DNA of 64,000 bases, from positions 62,001-126,000 of the forward strand of contig CALFFN010000005.1 in assembly GCA_937958185.1 (NCBI GenBank). The letters run 5' to 3'. A model generated the notes under the pieces. That model saw only the letters and a list, made by a program, of their open reading frames with translations, searched no databases and had not been told where the DNA came from. Of the stretch, positions 18,629-27,811 are shown one piece after another. Source of the stretch: an uncultured Neglectibacter sp. Lineage in GTDB: Bacteria; Bacillota; Clostridia; Oscillospirales; Acutalibacteraceae. The translations under genes were made by a program, and so were the position numbers. Within the stretch, counting starts at the first letter, position 1. Each line of letters opens with the position of its first letter.

Positions 18629-19698
18629 GCTGCCTCCCCTCCTTTCGCGGTGTCGTCGCCTTTCTCTTTCCGAAAGCGGGAGAAAAAGCTCTTGATGACG
18701 GAATTATTGGTCGCCAGCATGACGAGGATCAGCACAATGGCATACACCAGCATGCGGTAATCCGCCAGGCCGCGCATGGCGGGAGTCTCAGGCAGAATGG
18801 TGAGGAAAGCGGCGGCAATGATGGAGCCCCACATCTTTCCCTGACCGCCCAGAACCACGTAGACCAGGATCAAAATAGAGGTGTTGAAGTCGAATTTGGA
18901 GGCAACGATGGTGTTCTGCCCCAGCCCGTACAGCGCCCCGGCAGCGCCTGCCAGAGCGGCGGAGGTGACGAACGCCATCATTTTGTACTTGGTGATGTTC
19001 AGCCCCACGCTTTCGGCGGCAATGCGGTTATCCCGAATCGCCATGATCGCTCGACCTGACCGGGAATTTACCAGATTGAAAATGACCATCAGCGTGACAA
19101 GGATCAGCAGGAAGCCAGCCAAAAAGGTGGAAATTTTCGTAATATTGGGAATGCCCATGGGACCGTTCAGGATCATTTTCCCGCCCTCGCCCAGCGTGAC
19201 GGTGGGCTGGAGGAAACTGGCGTGGAGCCCCTTGGGGTCCGCGCCCACATAAAGGTTTTCCACAATGGACTTGATGATCTGCCCGAAGGCAAGGGTCACA
19301 ATGGCAAGGTAGTCGCCGTTCAGCCGAAGCACGGGGACGCTGATCAGCAGCCCTACGATACCGGCAAACACCGCGCCGATAACAAGCGCCGCCAGCAGCC
19401 GCAGCCCATCGGAGGGAATGGCGTCCTGCAATGCGGAAGCCGCCACTACCCCGGAGAAAGCGCCCACGCTCATGAAGCCCGCATGCCCCAGGCTCAGCTC
19501 TCCCAGCACCCCTACGGTCAGGTTCAGGGAAAGCGCCATCACCACATAGGCGCACACGGGGATCAGCTGTCCCTGCAGGGTGGGGGAGAGCTTACCGCTC
19601 ATGGAAAGGGGCTGCAAAATGGCAAATGCAAGGATCACGCCCAGATAGGTCAGGAAATTGGTCCGGGTCGCGGAAGACATGGTTTTCAGTTTATTCAT
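18625..19698 (-). CDS. livM: Branched-chain amino-acid ABC transporter permease LivM
   Basis: 357 residues, strongly hydrophobic, with the HAAT permease signatures LSLGHAGFMSVGAF, NGDYLAIVTLAFGQI and GLNITKYKMMAFVTSA. It follows livH by 12 bases and overlaps livG. Confidence 0.92.
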   Translation of the reverse strand: MNKLKTMSSATRTNFLTYLGVILAFAILQPLSMSGKLSPTLQGQLIPVCAYVVMALSLNLTVGVLGELSLGHAGFMSVGAFSGVVAASALQDAIPSDGLRLLAALVIGAVFAGIVGLLISVPVLRLNGDYLAIVTLAFGQIIKSIVENLYVGADPKGLHASFLQPTVTLGEGGKMILNGPMGIPNITKISTFLAGFLLILVTLMVIFNLVNSRSGRAIMAIRDNRIAAESVGLNITKYKMMAFVTSAALAGAAGALYGLGQNTIVASKFDFNTSILILVYVVLGGQGKMWGSIIAAAFLTILPETPAMRGLADYRMLVYAIVLILVMLATNNSVIKSFFSRFRKEKGDDTAKGGEAA

Positions 19699-19710
19699 GC
19701 CGCCACCTCC

Positions 19711-20595
19711 TTATACCTTCTCGCGGACCTGCTTGCCCAGCAGCCCGGTAGGCTTGACCAGCAGGACCACGATGAGAACGGCAAACACAATGGCGTTTTG
19801 CAGCTGGGTGGAAATGTAGCTGCCCGCGAAAATCTCAATGACGCCCAGCAGCAGCCCGCCCAGCAGAGCGCCTGGAATGGAGCCGATGCCGCCGAACACC
19901 GCGGCGGTGAACGCCTTGATACCGGGCATGGAGCCGGTGGTGGGCACCAGAATGGGGTAGCTGGACATATACAGCACGCCCGCCACAGCGGCAAGGGCGG
20001 AGCCGATGGCAAAGGTCATGGAAATGGTGGTGTCTACATTGATGCCCATAAGCTGCGCGGCTCCCTTGTCTTCCGAGCAGGCGCGCATTGCCTTGCCCAT
20101 TTTGGTCTTTCCCGTGAACCAGGAGAGCACCAGCATGATAATGACGCAGACCACCACGTTTACCACTGTATTTACGGAAATACGCAGCTCGCCGCCCAAA
20201 AAGGAGAGCGCGTCCCCGGTCAAAAAGGCGGGGAACATCTTATTATTGGAGCCCCACAGCAGCTGAGCGCCGTTTTGCAGGAAATAGCTGACGCCGATGG
20301 CGGTGATCAGCACTGCCAGGGAGGGGGCCTGCCGCAGAGGCTTATAGGCAAGCCGCTCAATGACCATGCCCAGAACGGTGCATACGATCATGGCAAGCAG
20401 CACACCGACCAGCGGGGGCAGATCAAAGCTGGAAACAGCGAAAAAGCAAATGTACGCGCCCACCATAATTACGTCGCCGTGGGCGAAGTTCAACATTTTG
20501 GCAATACCGTACACCATGGTATAGCCCAGAGCAATAATGGCGTAAACGCTGCCCAAGCTGATACCGTTAATGAGCTGGGTCAGAAAATTCACCAT
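19711..20595 (-). CDS. livH: Branched-chain amino-acid ABC transporter permease LivH
   Basis: 294 residues with the LivH N-terminus GISLGSVYAIIALGYTMVYG, LNFAHGDVIMVGAY and RACSEDKGAAQLMGI. It pairs with LivM in the membrane. The gap to the binding-protein gene holds a strong hairpin, consistent with higher expression of the binding protein than of the membrane parts. Confidence 0.93.
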   Translation of the reverse strand: MVNFLTQLINGISLGSVYAIIALGYTMVYGIAKMLNFAHGDVIMVGAYICFFAVSSFDLPPLVGVLLAMIVCTVLGMVIERLAYKPLRQAPSLAVLITAIGVSYFLQNGAQLLWGSNNKMFPAFLTGDALSFLGGELRISVNTVVNVVVCVIIMLVLSWFTGKTKMGKAMRACSEDKGAAQLMGINVDTTISMTFAIGSALAAVAGVLYMSSYPILVPTTGSMPGIKAFTAAVFGGIGSIPGALLGGLLLGVIEIFAGSYISTQLQNAIVFAVLIVVLLVKPTGLLGKQVREKV

Positions 20596-20653
20596 TGGGA
20601 CAACACCTCATTTCATTTCTCAAAGTTTTCAAGGCGCCTGCCTTGATACAAAA

Positions 20654-20684
20654 GGAAGCGGGTCGCCGCCGGACGGCGACCCGC
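20654..20684 (-). terminator. Attenuator-like hairpin between the binding-protein gene and livH
   Basis: A 13-base-pair GC-rich stem AAGCGGGTCGCCG/CGGCGACCCGCTT (20654-20666 with 20672-20684). On the minus strand it is followed by CCTTTTG, a weak T-tract, so partial termination is plausible. Confidence 0.6.
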
Positions 20685-20715
20685 TTGGGAGTAACCTTTT
20701 GTTGTTTCTAAAAAA

Positions 20716-21978
20716 TCAATCCATGCCCACGTAAGCGCCGTTCTGAATGACCATGCCCTTGGGGGCTTTGGTCACAGCGCCCGTGGTGTCCCATGTCATG
20801 CCCTCGCCGGTCAGCCCGTCGAAGGTCATGCTGGTGAACTGCTCAATGAGCGCGTCGCAGGTATCGGAAACGCTGGTGTCGGCGGTGACGCCGGCAGCGG
20901 TAGCGGCATTGTAGATGGCGTACACGCAGTCGTAGGCGTCGGCGGCGAACTGGTTGGGCACCTCGCCGTACAGTTCCTTATACTTATTGACAAAGCTCTG
21001 CGTAGCTTCGTCCTCCGCGTCGGCGTTGAAGGGGGTCAGCAGCATGACGCCCTCTGCCAGGGAGGTGTCAAAGCCGTCCACGCCCAGAATGCCGTCCATA
21101 CCGTCGATGCCGAACCACTTGGGGGCATAGCCCATGGCGTTTGCCTGGGTGAAGATCAGCGCGGCGGCGTCATAGTACATAGGCAGGAACACCAGGTCGG
21201 CGCCTGCGCTCTTGGCAGCGCCCAGCTGCACGGAGAAATCGGTCTTCGTGTCCTCGGTAAAGGTCTGTACGCTGACAACATTCAGCCCCAGTTCCTTTGC
21301 CTTGGCGTCAAAGCTGTTGTAAACGCCGGTGGAATATACGTCGTCGTTCTTATAGATAACGGCGATGGAGGACCCCAGCTTCTGGTCGAAAATGTACTGT
21401 GCGGAAGCGGAGCCCTGGTTGGGGTCCACAAAGCACATCTGGTAAATGCTGTCCTTCCGCTCAATGTCTACCGTGCCGGTCAGGGGGTTGGCAACGCCGC
21501 CCAGCACGTCGGTGGAGGAAGCGGAGGGAGTCAGGTAAAACATGTGGTCGGCATTGGCTTCCACAGAGGTGGCAACGCCGGGAGTGGAGGTGACGCTGCC
21601 CAGGAAGACCTGCATTCCCCAGGACTTCAGGGTGTTGTATGCGTTCACGGATTTTTCCGCGTCGTGGGCGTCGTCCTCATATTTCAATTCAAACTGCAGA
21701 CCGCCCAGGGCGTTTATCTCGTCAACGGCGATCTTCGCGCCGTTGGCAGCGGCAGTGCCGTAGATGGCGGCGCCGCCGGTCAGAGGTCCTACACCGCCGA
21801 TCTTGATAGCGCCTGCGGTAGAAGCAGGGCTCGCGGCAGAGCCGGTAGAAGAATCAGCGGTAGAAGCAGCAGAAGAATTGGCGCCGCTCTCGTTGGTGCC
21901 GCCGGTATTGCCGCCGGAGCAGCCTACCAGCGCCGCCACCATGCAGACGGCAAGGATCAGTGCAAAAACTTTTTTCAT
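20716..21978 (-). CDS. Branched-chain amino-acid-type substrate-binding lipoprotein
   Basis: 420 residues. A lipoprotein signal ends in the lipobox ALVGC (Cys about residue 19), followed by a Ser/Thr/Ala-rich linker (about 20-55). The periplasmic-binding fold of the LivJ/LivK type then starts with IKIGGVGPLTGGAAIYG. The ATG at 21978 has AGGAGGC eight bases upstream; an upstream in-frame start at 22008 falls inside the promoter -10 box and is rejected. It heads the liv operon. The exact ligand is not certain. Confidence 0.93.
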   Translation of the reverse strand: MKKVFALILAVCMVAALVGCSGGNTGGTNESGANSSAASTADSSTGSAASPASTAGAIKIGGVGPLTGGAAIYGTAAANGAKIAVDEINALGGLQFELKYEDDAHDAEKSVNAYNTLKSWGMQVFLGSVTSTPGVATSVEANADHMFYLTPSASSTDVLGGVANPLTGTVDIERKDSIYQMCFVDPNQGSASAQYIFDQKLGSSIAVIYKNDDVYSTGVYNSFDAKAKELGLNVVSVQTFTEDTKTDFSVQLGAAKSAGADLVFLPMYYDAAALIFTQANAMGYAPKWFGIDGMDGILGVDGFDTSLAEGVMLLTPFNADAEDEATQSFVNKYKELYGEVPNQFAADAYDCVYAIYNAATAAGVTADTSVSDTCDALIEQFTSMTFDGLTGEGMTWDTTGAVTKAPKGMVIQNGAYVGMD

Positions 21979-22007
21979 ATTTTTAGCCTCCTTTATTGCT
22001 GATGACA

Positions 22008-22036
22008 ATTATATCCGTCGCACTTGCAATTGTCAA
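22008..22036 (-). promoter_or_regulatory. Consensus sigma-A promoter of the liv operon
   Basis: Read on the minus strand: TTGACA (22036-22031), exactly 17 bases, then TATAAT (22013-22008). Both hexamers are perfect matches, so the operon is probably expressed strongly unless repressed. Confidence 0.9.
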
Positions 22037-22154
22037 TTGTGAATCTTCCAAAAGAAATTCGCTTTTTCCCAGCGTTTCCATGAAACATGACGAAATTGCA
22101 AATCTGAGAATTGAATGTAAGAGGAGCTCAACTTGCAAAATTTGCCTTTTCGGC

Positions 22155-22196
22155 ACAAAAAATCAGGCAGGGAAGCGCGCTGCGCGCTTCCCTGCC
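22155..22196 (-). terminator. Terminator of the smr-UMF1 transcription unit
   Basis: A 15-base-pair perfect stem with a one-base centre (22166-22180 with 22182-22196). On the minus strand it is followed by TGATTTTTTG. It separates this unit from the liv promoter. Confidence 0.85.
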
Positions 22197-22275
22197 GATC
22201 CTGTTTTTGATTTCAAAGCTTCCCCCGGGACCTTTAACCCCCTGAGCGAAAGCGCCGCACCGTTCCCGTAACGGG

Positions 22276-22524
22276 CTATTTCAAAATAAGCCGCGTTTCT
22301 CCGGGATTCAGGGTCGGCAGCTTTCCTTTGATCTTGGGGTGGGAAAGCTCTTCCCGCACCATGTCCCGCAGGACGGTGCCCCGGTTGGAGCCGTGGATCA
22401 CCCGCAGCTCCGTAATGCCCGGCTGGGCGTGATCCAGCCAGTTCAGCAGCAAATCCTTTGCGTCCTCCAGATAGACCCCGTGGAGGTCGACCGTCATCAC
22501 CGGGCCTTCCCGCCGGAACCGCAT
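22276..22524 (-). CDS. Small Smr-domain protein
   Basis: 82 residues, essentially one Smr domain: VDLHGVYLEDA, then LRVIHGSNRGTVLRDMV, as in the C-terminal part of MutS2. Smr domains bind or nick nucleic acids, and some act on collided ribosomes. Stand-alone short versions are common in Clostridia and their role is not established. It begins three bases after the stop of the UMF1 transporter gene. Confidence 0.75.
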   Translation of the reverse strand: MRFRREGPVMTVDLHGVYLEDAKDLLLNWLDHAQPGITELRVIHGSNRGTVLRDMVREELSHPKIKGKLPTLNPGETRLILK

Positions 22525-22527
22525 GGG

Positions 22528-23853
22528 TCATTCCTCCGCGGCGGACTGGGAAGCCTGCTGGGCGAACAGGGTCTTCCTGCCGAAGAACAGGATCAGGAAG
22601 CCCACAAGGAACAGCAGGGCAAGGCTGATGACGCCGATGGAGTCCCGCCCGGTCAGCTGCGTAAAGGTGCCCACCAGCACAGGACCGATCACAGCGGCGA
22701 ATTTGCCGAAAATATCGAAGAACCCAAAGTATTCGTTGGAGCGGTCGGCAGGCACCAGCTTGCCAAAATAGGAACGGGAGATCGCCTGAATGCCTCCCTG
22801 TACCGTGCCCACCAGGAACGCCATGCACCAGAACAGGGTCAGGGACAGCCCCAGCGCGGATTCGTCTCCGGGGTGCTGCTCAATGTTGAAGCCCATGAAG
22901 AAGCCCACCACGCAGATGCAGAAATACACGACGATGGCGCCGCAGAGCACTTTGATGGAGCCAACCTTTCCCGCCAGCTTGCCGAACAGGATAGAGAAAG
23001 GGACGGCGACGATCTGCGTCACCAGCAGGGCAAGGATCATGCTGACGGTGTTCAGCCCCAGTTTGGAGCCGTAGGAGGTAGAGATGGAAATTACGGTGTT
23101 CACACCGTCAATGTAGAAGAAATATGCCAGCATAAACAGGAAGATACCCTTCTGGGAGAAAATCTCCTTTGCGGTGCGCCCCAAATTGGAGAAGGAGGAG
23201 CGGACCAGATTTTTCTGCGCTTCGATATAGTGGGTCTGCTTGACGTTTTTCAGCATGGGAATGCTGAAGACCGCCCACCAGAGGCTGGTCAGGACGATGA
23301 TCAGCTTGAAAGCTACGGGGTTATCCTGCCCCATGACGAACAGCAGGACGATGGACAGCAGGAACGGAATGGTGCTGCCGCCGATGTAACCCATGGCATA
23401 GCCCCAGGAGGAGACCCGGTCCATGCGCTCCGGGGTGGTCACATCGGTGAGGAAGGAATCGTAGAACAGGCACGAGCCGGAAAAGCCCACATGGGAAATG
23501 ACATAGCCCACCAGCAGCAGCCGGTAGTCCCCGGTAAAGGCGTTGCACAGGGTGAACACCACGCCCAGGATCAAAAAGCCTGCAAAGAGCTTTTTCTTGT
23601 GCCCCTTGTGGTCGCCCAGCGCGCCCAGAATGGGGGCGAGGATCGCCACCAGAAAGGTCGCCACCGAGGTGCCGTAGGACCACAGCACCAGATTATCCGC
23701 GCCGTTTGCCTGGCATACGCTGCCAAAGTACAAGGGGAAAATCGCCGCCAGAATATTGGTGGCATACACGGAATTTGCCCAGTCGTACATGATCCAGCTT
23801 TTTTCGATTTTGGTAAATTTCCTGTCGTTTGTTTTCTCAGCTGATCTCGCCAT
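22528..23853 (-). CDS. MFS transporter, UMF1 (Atg22-like) family
   Basis: 441 residues and about 12 membrane segments. The N-terminal signature WIMYDWANSVYATNI is typical of the UMF1 family, with YDSFLTDVTTPERMDRVSSWG and SRSYFGKLVPADRSNEYFGF further on. The yeast relative exports amino acids from the vacuole; substrates in bacteria are unknown. Confidence 0.9.
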   Translation of the reverse strand: MARSAEKTNDRKFTKIEKSWIMYDWANSVYATNILAAIFPLYFGSVCQANGADNLVLWSYGTSVATFLVAILAPILGALGDHKGHKKKLFAGFLILGVVFTLCNAFTGDYRLLLVGYVISHVGFSGSCLFYDSFLTDVTTPERMDRVSSWGYAMGYIGGSTIPFLLSIVLLFVMGQDNPVAFKLIIVLTSLWWAVFSIPMLKNVKQTHYIEAQKNLVRSSFSNLGRTAKEIFSQKGIFLFMLAYFFYIDGVNTVISISTSYGSKLGLNTVSMILALLVTQIVAVPFSILFGKLAGKVGSIKVLCGAIVVYFCICVVGFFMGFNIEQHPGDESALGLSLTLFWCMAFLVGTVQGGIQAISRSYFGKLVPADRSNEYFGFFDIFGKFAAVIGPVLVGTFTQLTGRDSIGVISLALLFLVGFLILFFGRKTLFAQQASQSAAEE

Positions 23854-23949
23854 AACAGGCGCCCCCTCCTCATCCGCTGCACTTGCCGCGGAGCTTCTTT
23901 TCTAAATCATCTCACATTTTTCAAAAATTTACAATAGCAATTTCAGGAT

Positions 23950-25248
23950 TTAGAAAAATTTGTCGATTTCGCCCAAACAGAATGGTTCATCTGCCTTTGT
24001 CAGCTTCACCGGCAGGAGCTGCCCGTGAAGCGGCACGGCGGAAGCCGCCCGCACAGGGGTGTAGTTCCCGGTATAGCCCTCGTACACATTTTCCGCCACC
24101 GGCTGTTCAAAAAGCACTTCCTCGGTCCTGCCCACCTGCGCTTCCAAAAACGCCCGCTGGGTGGCGGCGGTGGCTTCGATCATTCGGCGGCTGCGCTCCT
24201 CCTTCACCTTTTCCGGCACCTGCCCCGGCGCATTATAGGCTTTCGTGCCCGGACGGCGGGAATAGGCAAACACGTGGACCCTGGCAAAGCCGATCTCTTC
24301 GGCAAATTTCAGGGATTCCTGAAATTCCTCTTCCGTTTCCCCGGCAAAGCCCACCATAATGTCCGTGGTGATGGCGCAATTGGGAAAAGCCGCCCGCAGG
24401 TTCTGCACGATCTGCCTGTATTCCCCGGCGGTATAATGGCGGTTCATGCGGCGCAGGGTGGCGTTACAGCCGCTTTGCAGGGAAAGGTGGAACTGGGGGC
24501 AAAGCTTTTCCTGCCTTTGCAGCCGGGCGATCACGTCCTCCGTCAGCTGCTCCGGCTCTAAAGAGCCCAGCCGCACCCGCCGAATGCCCGGTTCCTCACA
24601 GGTGGTCTCCACCGCGTCGCAGAGGTGCAAGCCCAGGTCCTGCCCGTACGCCGGCAGGTTGATCCCCGTCAGCACCACTTCCCGATAGCCGTGGGCGGCA
24701 AGCTTATGTACCTCCGCCCGGATATCCTCCAGCGGTTTGGAGCGCACCCGCCCCCGGGCATAGGGGATAATGCAGTAAGAGCAAAAGCGGTTGCAGCCGT
24801 CCTCGATTTTCAAAAAAGCCCTGGTGCGCCCGTGAAAAGCGGACACCTCCATTTTTTCAAATTTGTCCCCGGCTTCATGGGGAGGAATGTCCACAATGCG
24901 CTGTTTGTCGGAAAGATAGCGGAGCACATGGGGCAGCAGGGCAGAGCGGTTTTTCGTACCCAGCACGATATCCGCGTCCAAAAACTCCTCCGCTTCTTTC
25001 GGGAATGCCTGAGACCAGCACCCGGTCAGCACCATCACCGCCCCGGGGTTCTGCTTTTTTGCCCGGCGCAGCGTTTGCCGGGCTTTCTGCGCCCCTGTAG
25101 CCGTGACGGCGCAGGAATTTACCACCACCACATCGGCAGTCTTCCCGTCGCCGGCTTCCTGAAAGCCCCCCTGCAGCATGGCTTCCAGCATGGCTTCCGA
25201 TTCGTATTGGTTCACCTTGCAGCCCAAGGTGTAAAATTTTACTTTCAT
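23950..25248 (-). CDS. mtaB: tRNA t6A37 methylthiotransferase MtaB
   Basis: 432 residues. The N-terminal UPF0004 domain has cluster-binding Cys in TLGCKVNQYE, VVNSCAV and LTGCWSQ. The radical SAM motif DGCNRFCSYCIIPYARG is CxxxCxxC, and a C-terminal TRAM-like segment follows. It converts t6A37 to ms2t6A37 in tRNAs reading ANN codons. The ATG at 25248 begins MKVKFYTLGCKVNQ and has AAAGGG seven bases upstream; an earlier in-frame start (25305) would extend into the neighbouring gene and is not conserved. Confidence 0.93.
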   Translation of the reverse strand: MKVKFYTLGCKVNQYESEAMLEAMLQGGFQEAGDGKTADVVVVNSCAVTATGAQKARQTLRRAKKQNPGAVMVLTGCWSQAFPKEAEEFLDADIVLGTKNRSALLPHVLRYLSDKQRIVDIPPHEAGDKFEKMEVSAFHGRTRAFLKIEDGCNRFCSYCIIPYARGRVRSKPLEDIRAEVHKLAAHGYREVVLTGINLPAYGQDLGLHLCDAVETTCEEPGIRRVRLGSLEPEQLTEDVIARLQRQEKLCPQFHLSLQSGCNATLRRMNRHYTAGEYRQIVQNLRAAFPNCAITTDIMVGFAGETEEEFQESLKFAEEIGFARVHVFAYSRRPGTKAYNAPGQVPEKVKEERSRRMIEATAATQRAFLEAQVGRTEEVLFEQPVAENVYEGYTGNYTPVRAASAVPLHGQLLPVKLTKADEPFCLGEIDKFF

Positions 25249-25294
25249 GACGCGACCCTTTCCTGTTCTGACTTTTTTCCTGGAAAACGGCAGA

Positions 25295-27229
25295 TCAATT
25301 TTCAACCGTCTGCTGTTCTGTCAGCGCTTCCAGCTCCTCGGAGAGCCTGCTCCAGTCCAGCAGCAGGGCTTCCGCCCGCTCCCGCAGGGAGAAAAGCTCT
25401 TCAGAGACTTCGGTGATTGCCTGATAATCCGCCGCGATCTCCGGGGCTTCCAGCTTTTTTTCCAGTGCGGCAATGGCGCTGTCGTTTTCCTCGATCTCTC
25501 CCTCTAACCGGGCAAGGGCGGATTTCTTCTTCCGCACCTCGGCTTCCCGCTCCTTCCGCAGCTTGTAGAGATTTACCTTCGGCTCGGCGCCCTGCTCCTC
25601 CTGCGCCTGCTGGGTTTCCCGTTTTTCCAGATAGTAGTCGTAATTTCCGTGGTACAGCGTGGCGCCGTTTTTATCCAGCACATATACCTTATCCGCCAGC
25701 TTGTTGATGAGGTAGCGGTCGTGGGAGACCACGAACAGGGTGCCGTCATAGCCAGAAAGTGCGTCCTCCAACGCTTCGCAGGAGCCGATGTCCAGATGGT
25801 TGGTGGGTTCGTCCAGCAGCAGGAAGTTCGCCTTGGACAGCATGAGCTTCAACAGCAGCACCCGCGCCCGTTCGCCGCCGGAAAGCCCGCCCACGGGCTT
25901 GAACACGTCCTCCCCCTGAAAGAGGAACACCGCCAGCGCGCTGCGCACCTCTGTCTGGGTCATGCGGGGGTGCAGGTCCCAGATCTCGTCGATCACCGTT
26001 TTTTCGTCGTGAAGGCTCAGCTGGGACTGCTCATAATAGCCGATATCCACTCCCGTGCCGATCCGCACGGTGCCCGTGTCCTGCTGGTACTGGTTCAGCA
26101 GGATTTTGAACAGGGAGGTCTTGCCGCAGCCGTTGGGACCGATGAGGAAAATCTTTTCTCCCCGCTTGATCTCCAAATTCACATTTTGGAACAGGGGCGC
26201 GCCGCCGTCAAAGGAAAGGGAAAGCTCCTCGGCGGTGAGTACGTCGTCTCCACTGCGGCGGCTGGCGTGGAACTGGAACCGAATGGAAGAGGGGTCCCGT
26301 TCCGGCTTTTCCAGCGTGGCTTCCAGGCGGTCGATGGCCTTTTGCTTGCTGGCAATGGTCACATAGTTCCGCTCCTGGTTCCACCGCCGCTGCTGCTCGA
26401 TAATGCCCTCAATGCGCTTGATCTCCTTCTGGGTGTTCTCGTAGACCCGCTCCATGGCAAGGCGCTTTTCCTCTTTTAACGCCAGATACCGGGTGTAATT
26501 TCCCTTATAGGACTCCAGATGGGTGGACTGCAGCTCCAGGGTGCGCTCGGTCATCTTGTCCAGAAAGTAGCGGTCATGGGAAATGACGATGTAGGAGCCG
26601 CTGTAGTTTTTCAGGAAATCCTCCAGCCATTCCACGGCGTTGATATCCAGATGGTTGGTGGGCTCGTCCAGCAGAAGCAGGTTCGCCCCGCCCAGCAGCA
26701 TTTTGGCGAGCTGCAGCTTTGCCTTCTGCCCGCCGCTTAAAACGCCCACCCGGTTGTGGAGCTGTTCCTCCGTGAAGCCCAGCCCGATCAGGGCGCTTCT
26801 TGCCCTTGCCCGGCAGGTCAGCCCGCCGCCGTCTACAAAGCGGTCGTTTAACTCCGTCTGGCGGAGGATCAGCTTTTCCAGCTCGTCCTCCGGCGGTTCC
26901 TGGGACAGCAGCCGGCTCAGGTCGTCCAGCTCCCGTTCCATTTGCAGCAGCGGGGTAAAAACGGTCAGGACTTCCTCCAAAGCCGTCTTTTGAAAATCCC
27001 GGCAGACGTGCTGCTCCATGTAGCCCAGCGCGGTCTCTTTGGAAAATACCGCCGCGCCGCTGTCGGGGGTGTATTCCCCGGTCAGCACCTTGAACAGCGT
27101 GGTTTTCCCGCTGCCGTTGACGCCCACCAGCCCGATGCGCTCACCCCGCTGCATTTCAAAGGTGATGTTTTCCAAAATCACGGTTTCCCCAAAGCTCAGG
27201 GAAATATCGTTCACGGTCAAAATAGCCAT
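25295..27229 (-). CDS. ABC-F family ATPase
   Basis: 644 residues with two ABC cassettes and no membrane segment. Walker A: GVNGSGKTT and GPNGCGKTS. Signatures: LSGGQKAKLQ and LSGGERARVL. Walker B: LLDEPTNHLD twice. A charged linker of the ABC-F type and a C-terminal coiled coil (KKKSALARLEGEIEEND) are present. ABC-F proteins act on the ribosome as translation factors or antibiotic-protection factors. The overall layout is closest to the housekeeping YdiF/Uup-like group, so resistance is not implied. Confidence 0.9.
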   Translation of the reverse strand: MAILTVNDISLSFGETVILENITFEMQRGERIGLVGVNGSGKTTLFKVLTGEYTPDSGAAVFSKETALGYMEQHVCRDFQKTALEEVLTVFTPLLQMERELDDLSRLLSQEPPEDELEKLILRQTELNDRFVDGGGLTCRARARSALIGLGFTEEQLHNRVGVLSGGQKAKLQLAKMLLGGANLLLLDEPTNHLDINAVEWLEDFLKNYSGSYIVISHDRYFLDKMTERTLELQSTHLESYKGNYTRYLALKEEKRLAMERVYENTQKEIKRIEGIIEQQRRWNQERNYVTIASKQKAIDRLEATLEKPERDPSSIRFQFHASRRSGDDVLTAEELSLSFDGGAPLFQNVNLEIKRGEKIFLIGPNGCGKTSLFKILLNQYQQDTGTVRIGTGVDIGYYEQSQLSLHDEKTVIDEIWDLHPRMTQTEVRSALAVFLFQGEDVFKPVGGLSGGERARVLLLKLMLSKANFLLLDEPTNHLDIGSCEALEDALSGYDGTLFVVSHDRYLINKLADKVYVLDKNGATLYHGNYDYYLEKRETQQAQEEQGAEPKVNLYKLRKEREAEVRKKKSALARLEGEIEENDSAIAALEKKLEAPEIAADYQAITEVSEELFSLRERAEALLLDWSRLSEELEALTEQQTVEN

Positions 27230-27432
27230 AGTTCGTTCAATCCTAACTTGAATTTTGCCCGGCAAAGCGGCTTTCGCCCTCTGCCTGTTTTTTCAAGCTA
27301 TATTATACGGGAAAACCGTGTGTTTCGCAAGCGGGTATTGGAGGATACTGCTTTGCCCTCAGGGCGGCAGCGAAAATGGCAGGAACCTGCTTATTTTGAC
27401 AGGAACGGATTTCCCAGTTTTTCAATTTTTTC

Positions 27433-27461
27433 TTGACATCACCCTTGGTATGGGATATACT
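27433..27461 (+). promoter_or_regulatory. Consensus sigma-A promoter ahead of the peptidase operon
   Basis: TTGACA at 27433-27438, 17 bases, TATACT at 27456-27461. Transcription would start near 27468, about 345 bases before the first ATG, giving an unusually long leader. Confidence 0.85.
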
Positions 27462-27467
27462 TAAAAC

Positions 27468-27811
27468 AAAAGGTAATTGAAAAATTATTATTTATTTCAT
27501 GCAAGAGCGCTTAGCTTTTCTGCATGATATTCTGCGAAAGGGGGAATGCCGGAAACGGTTGGGAAGCTGTGCTATACGGAAAGGAGGGAGAAAATAAAAA
27601 ATCTATAGTAAACCGAAGGGCTGGACACCCGCCGGAATCGCTTCCGGCGCTCGGGATACTATAGACAAGCTGACTATACGATACCTTTGCGGAAATTGCA
27701 AGCGGAAAAACTTGGAACTAGGGGCTTTTCCTGTCCTTGTTCCCGGACTGTTCCGAAAAGAAAGAAAAAACGAAAAACACCCGCTCCAAAAGGAGCAGAG
27801 AGGATCAGAAT
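27468..27811 (+). ncRNA. Candidate structured 5' leader (riboswitch-like), function unknown
   Basis: The leader contains nested dyads. TCATGCA/TGCATGA encloses a second small stem (27497-27527). TTCTGCGAAAGG near 27530-27541 can pair with CCTTTGCGGAA near 27686-27696, with one bulge, as a closing helix. TCTATAGTA/TACTATAGA is perfect (27602-27610 with 27657-27665). Inside it are GGG/CCC and the perfect hairpin GCCGGAA/TTCCGGC (27631-27637 with 27642-27648). I do not recognise a known riboswitch class. A small mobile palindrome is the alternative. The rest of the 582-base gap (27230-27432) shows nothing I can name. Confidence 0.4.

Noticed and set aside
19222..20646. 474-codon plus-strand frame opposite livM/livH
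   Set aside because: Shadow of GC-rich liv genes; composition is His/Gln/Gly-rich and there is no start site.
22339..23844. 501-codon plus-strand frame opposite the UMF1 transporter
   Set aside because: Same shadow effect; the minus-strand protein has clear transporter motifs.
27602..27665. Known riboswitch class (cobalamin, c-di-GMP, ydaO, TPP, T-box)
   Set aside because: None of the conserved core strings I know for these classes is present in the leader.
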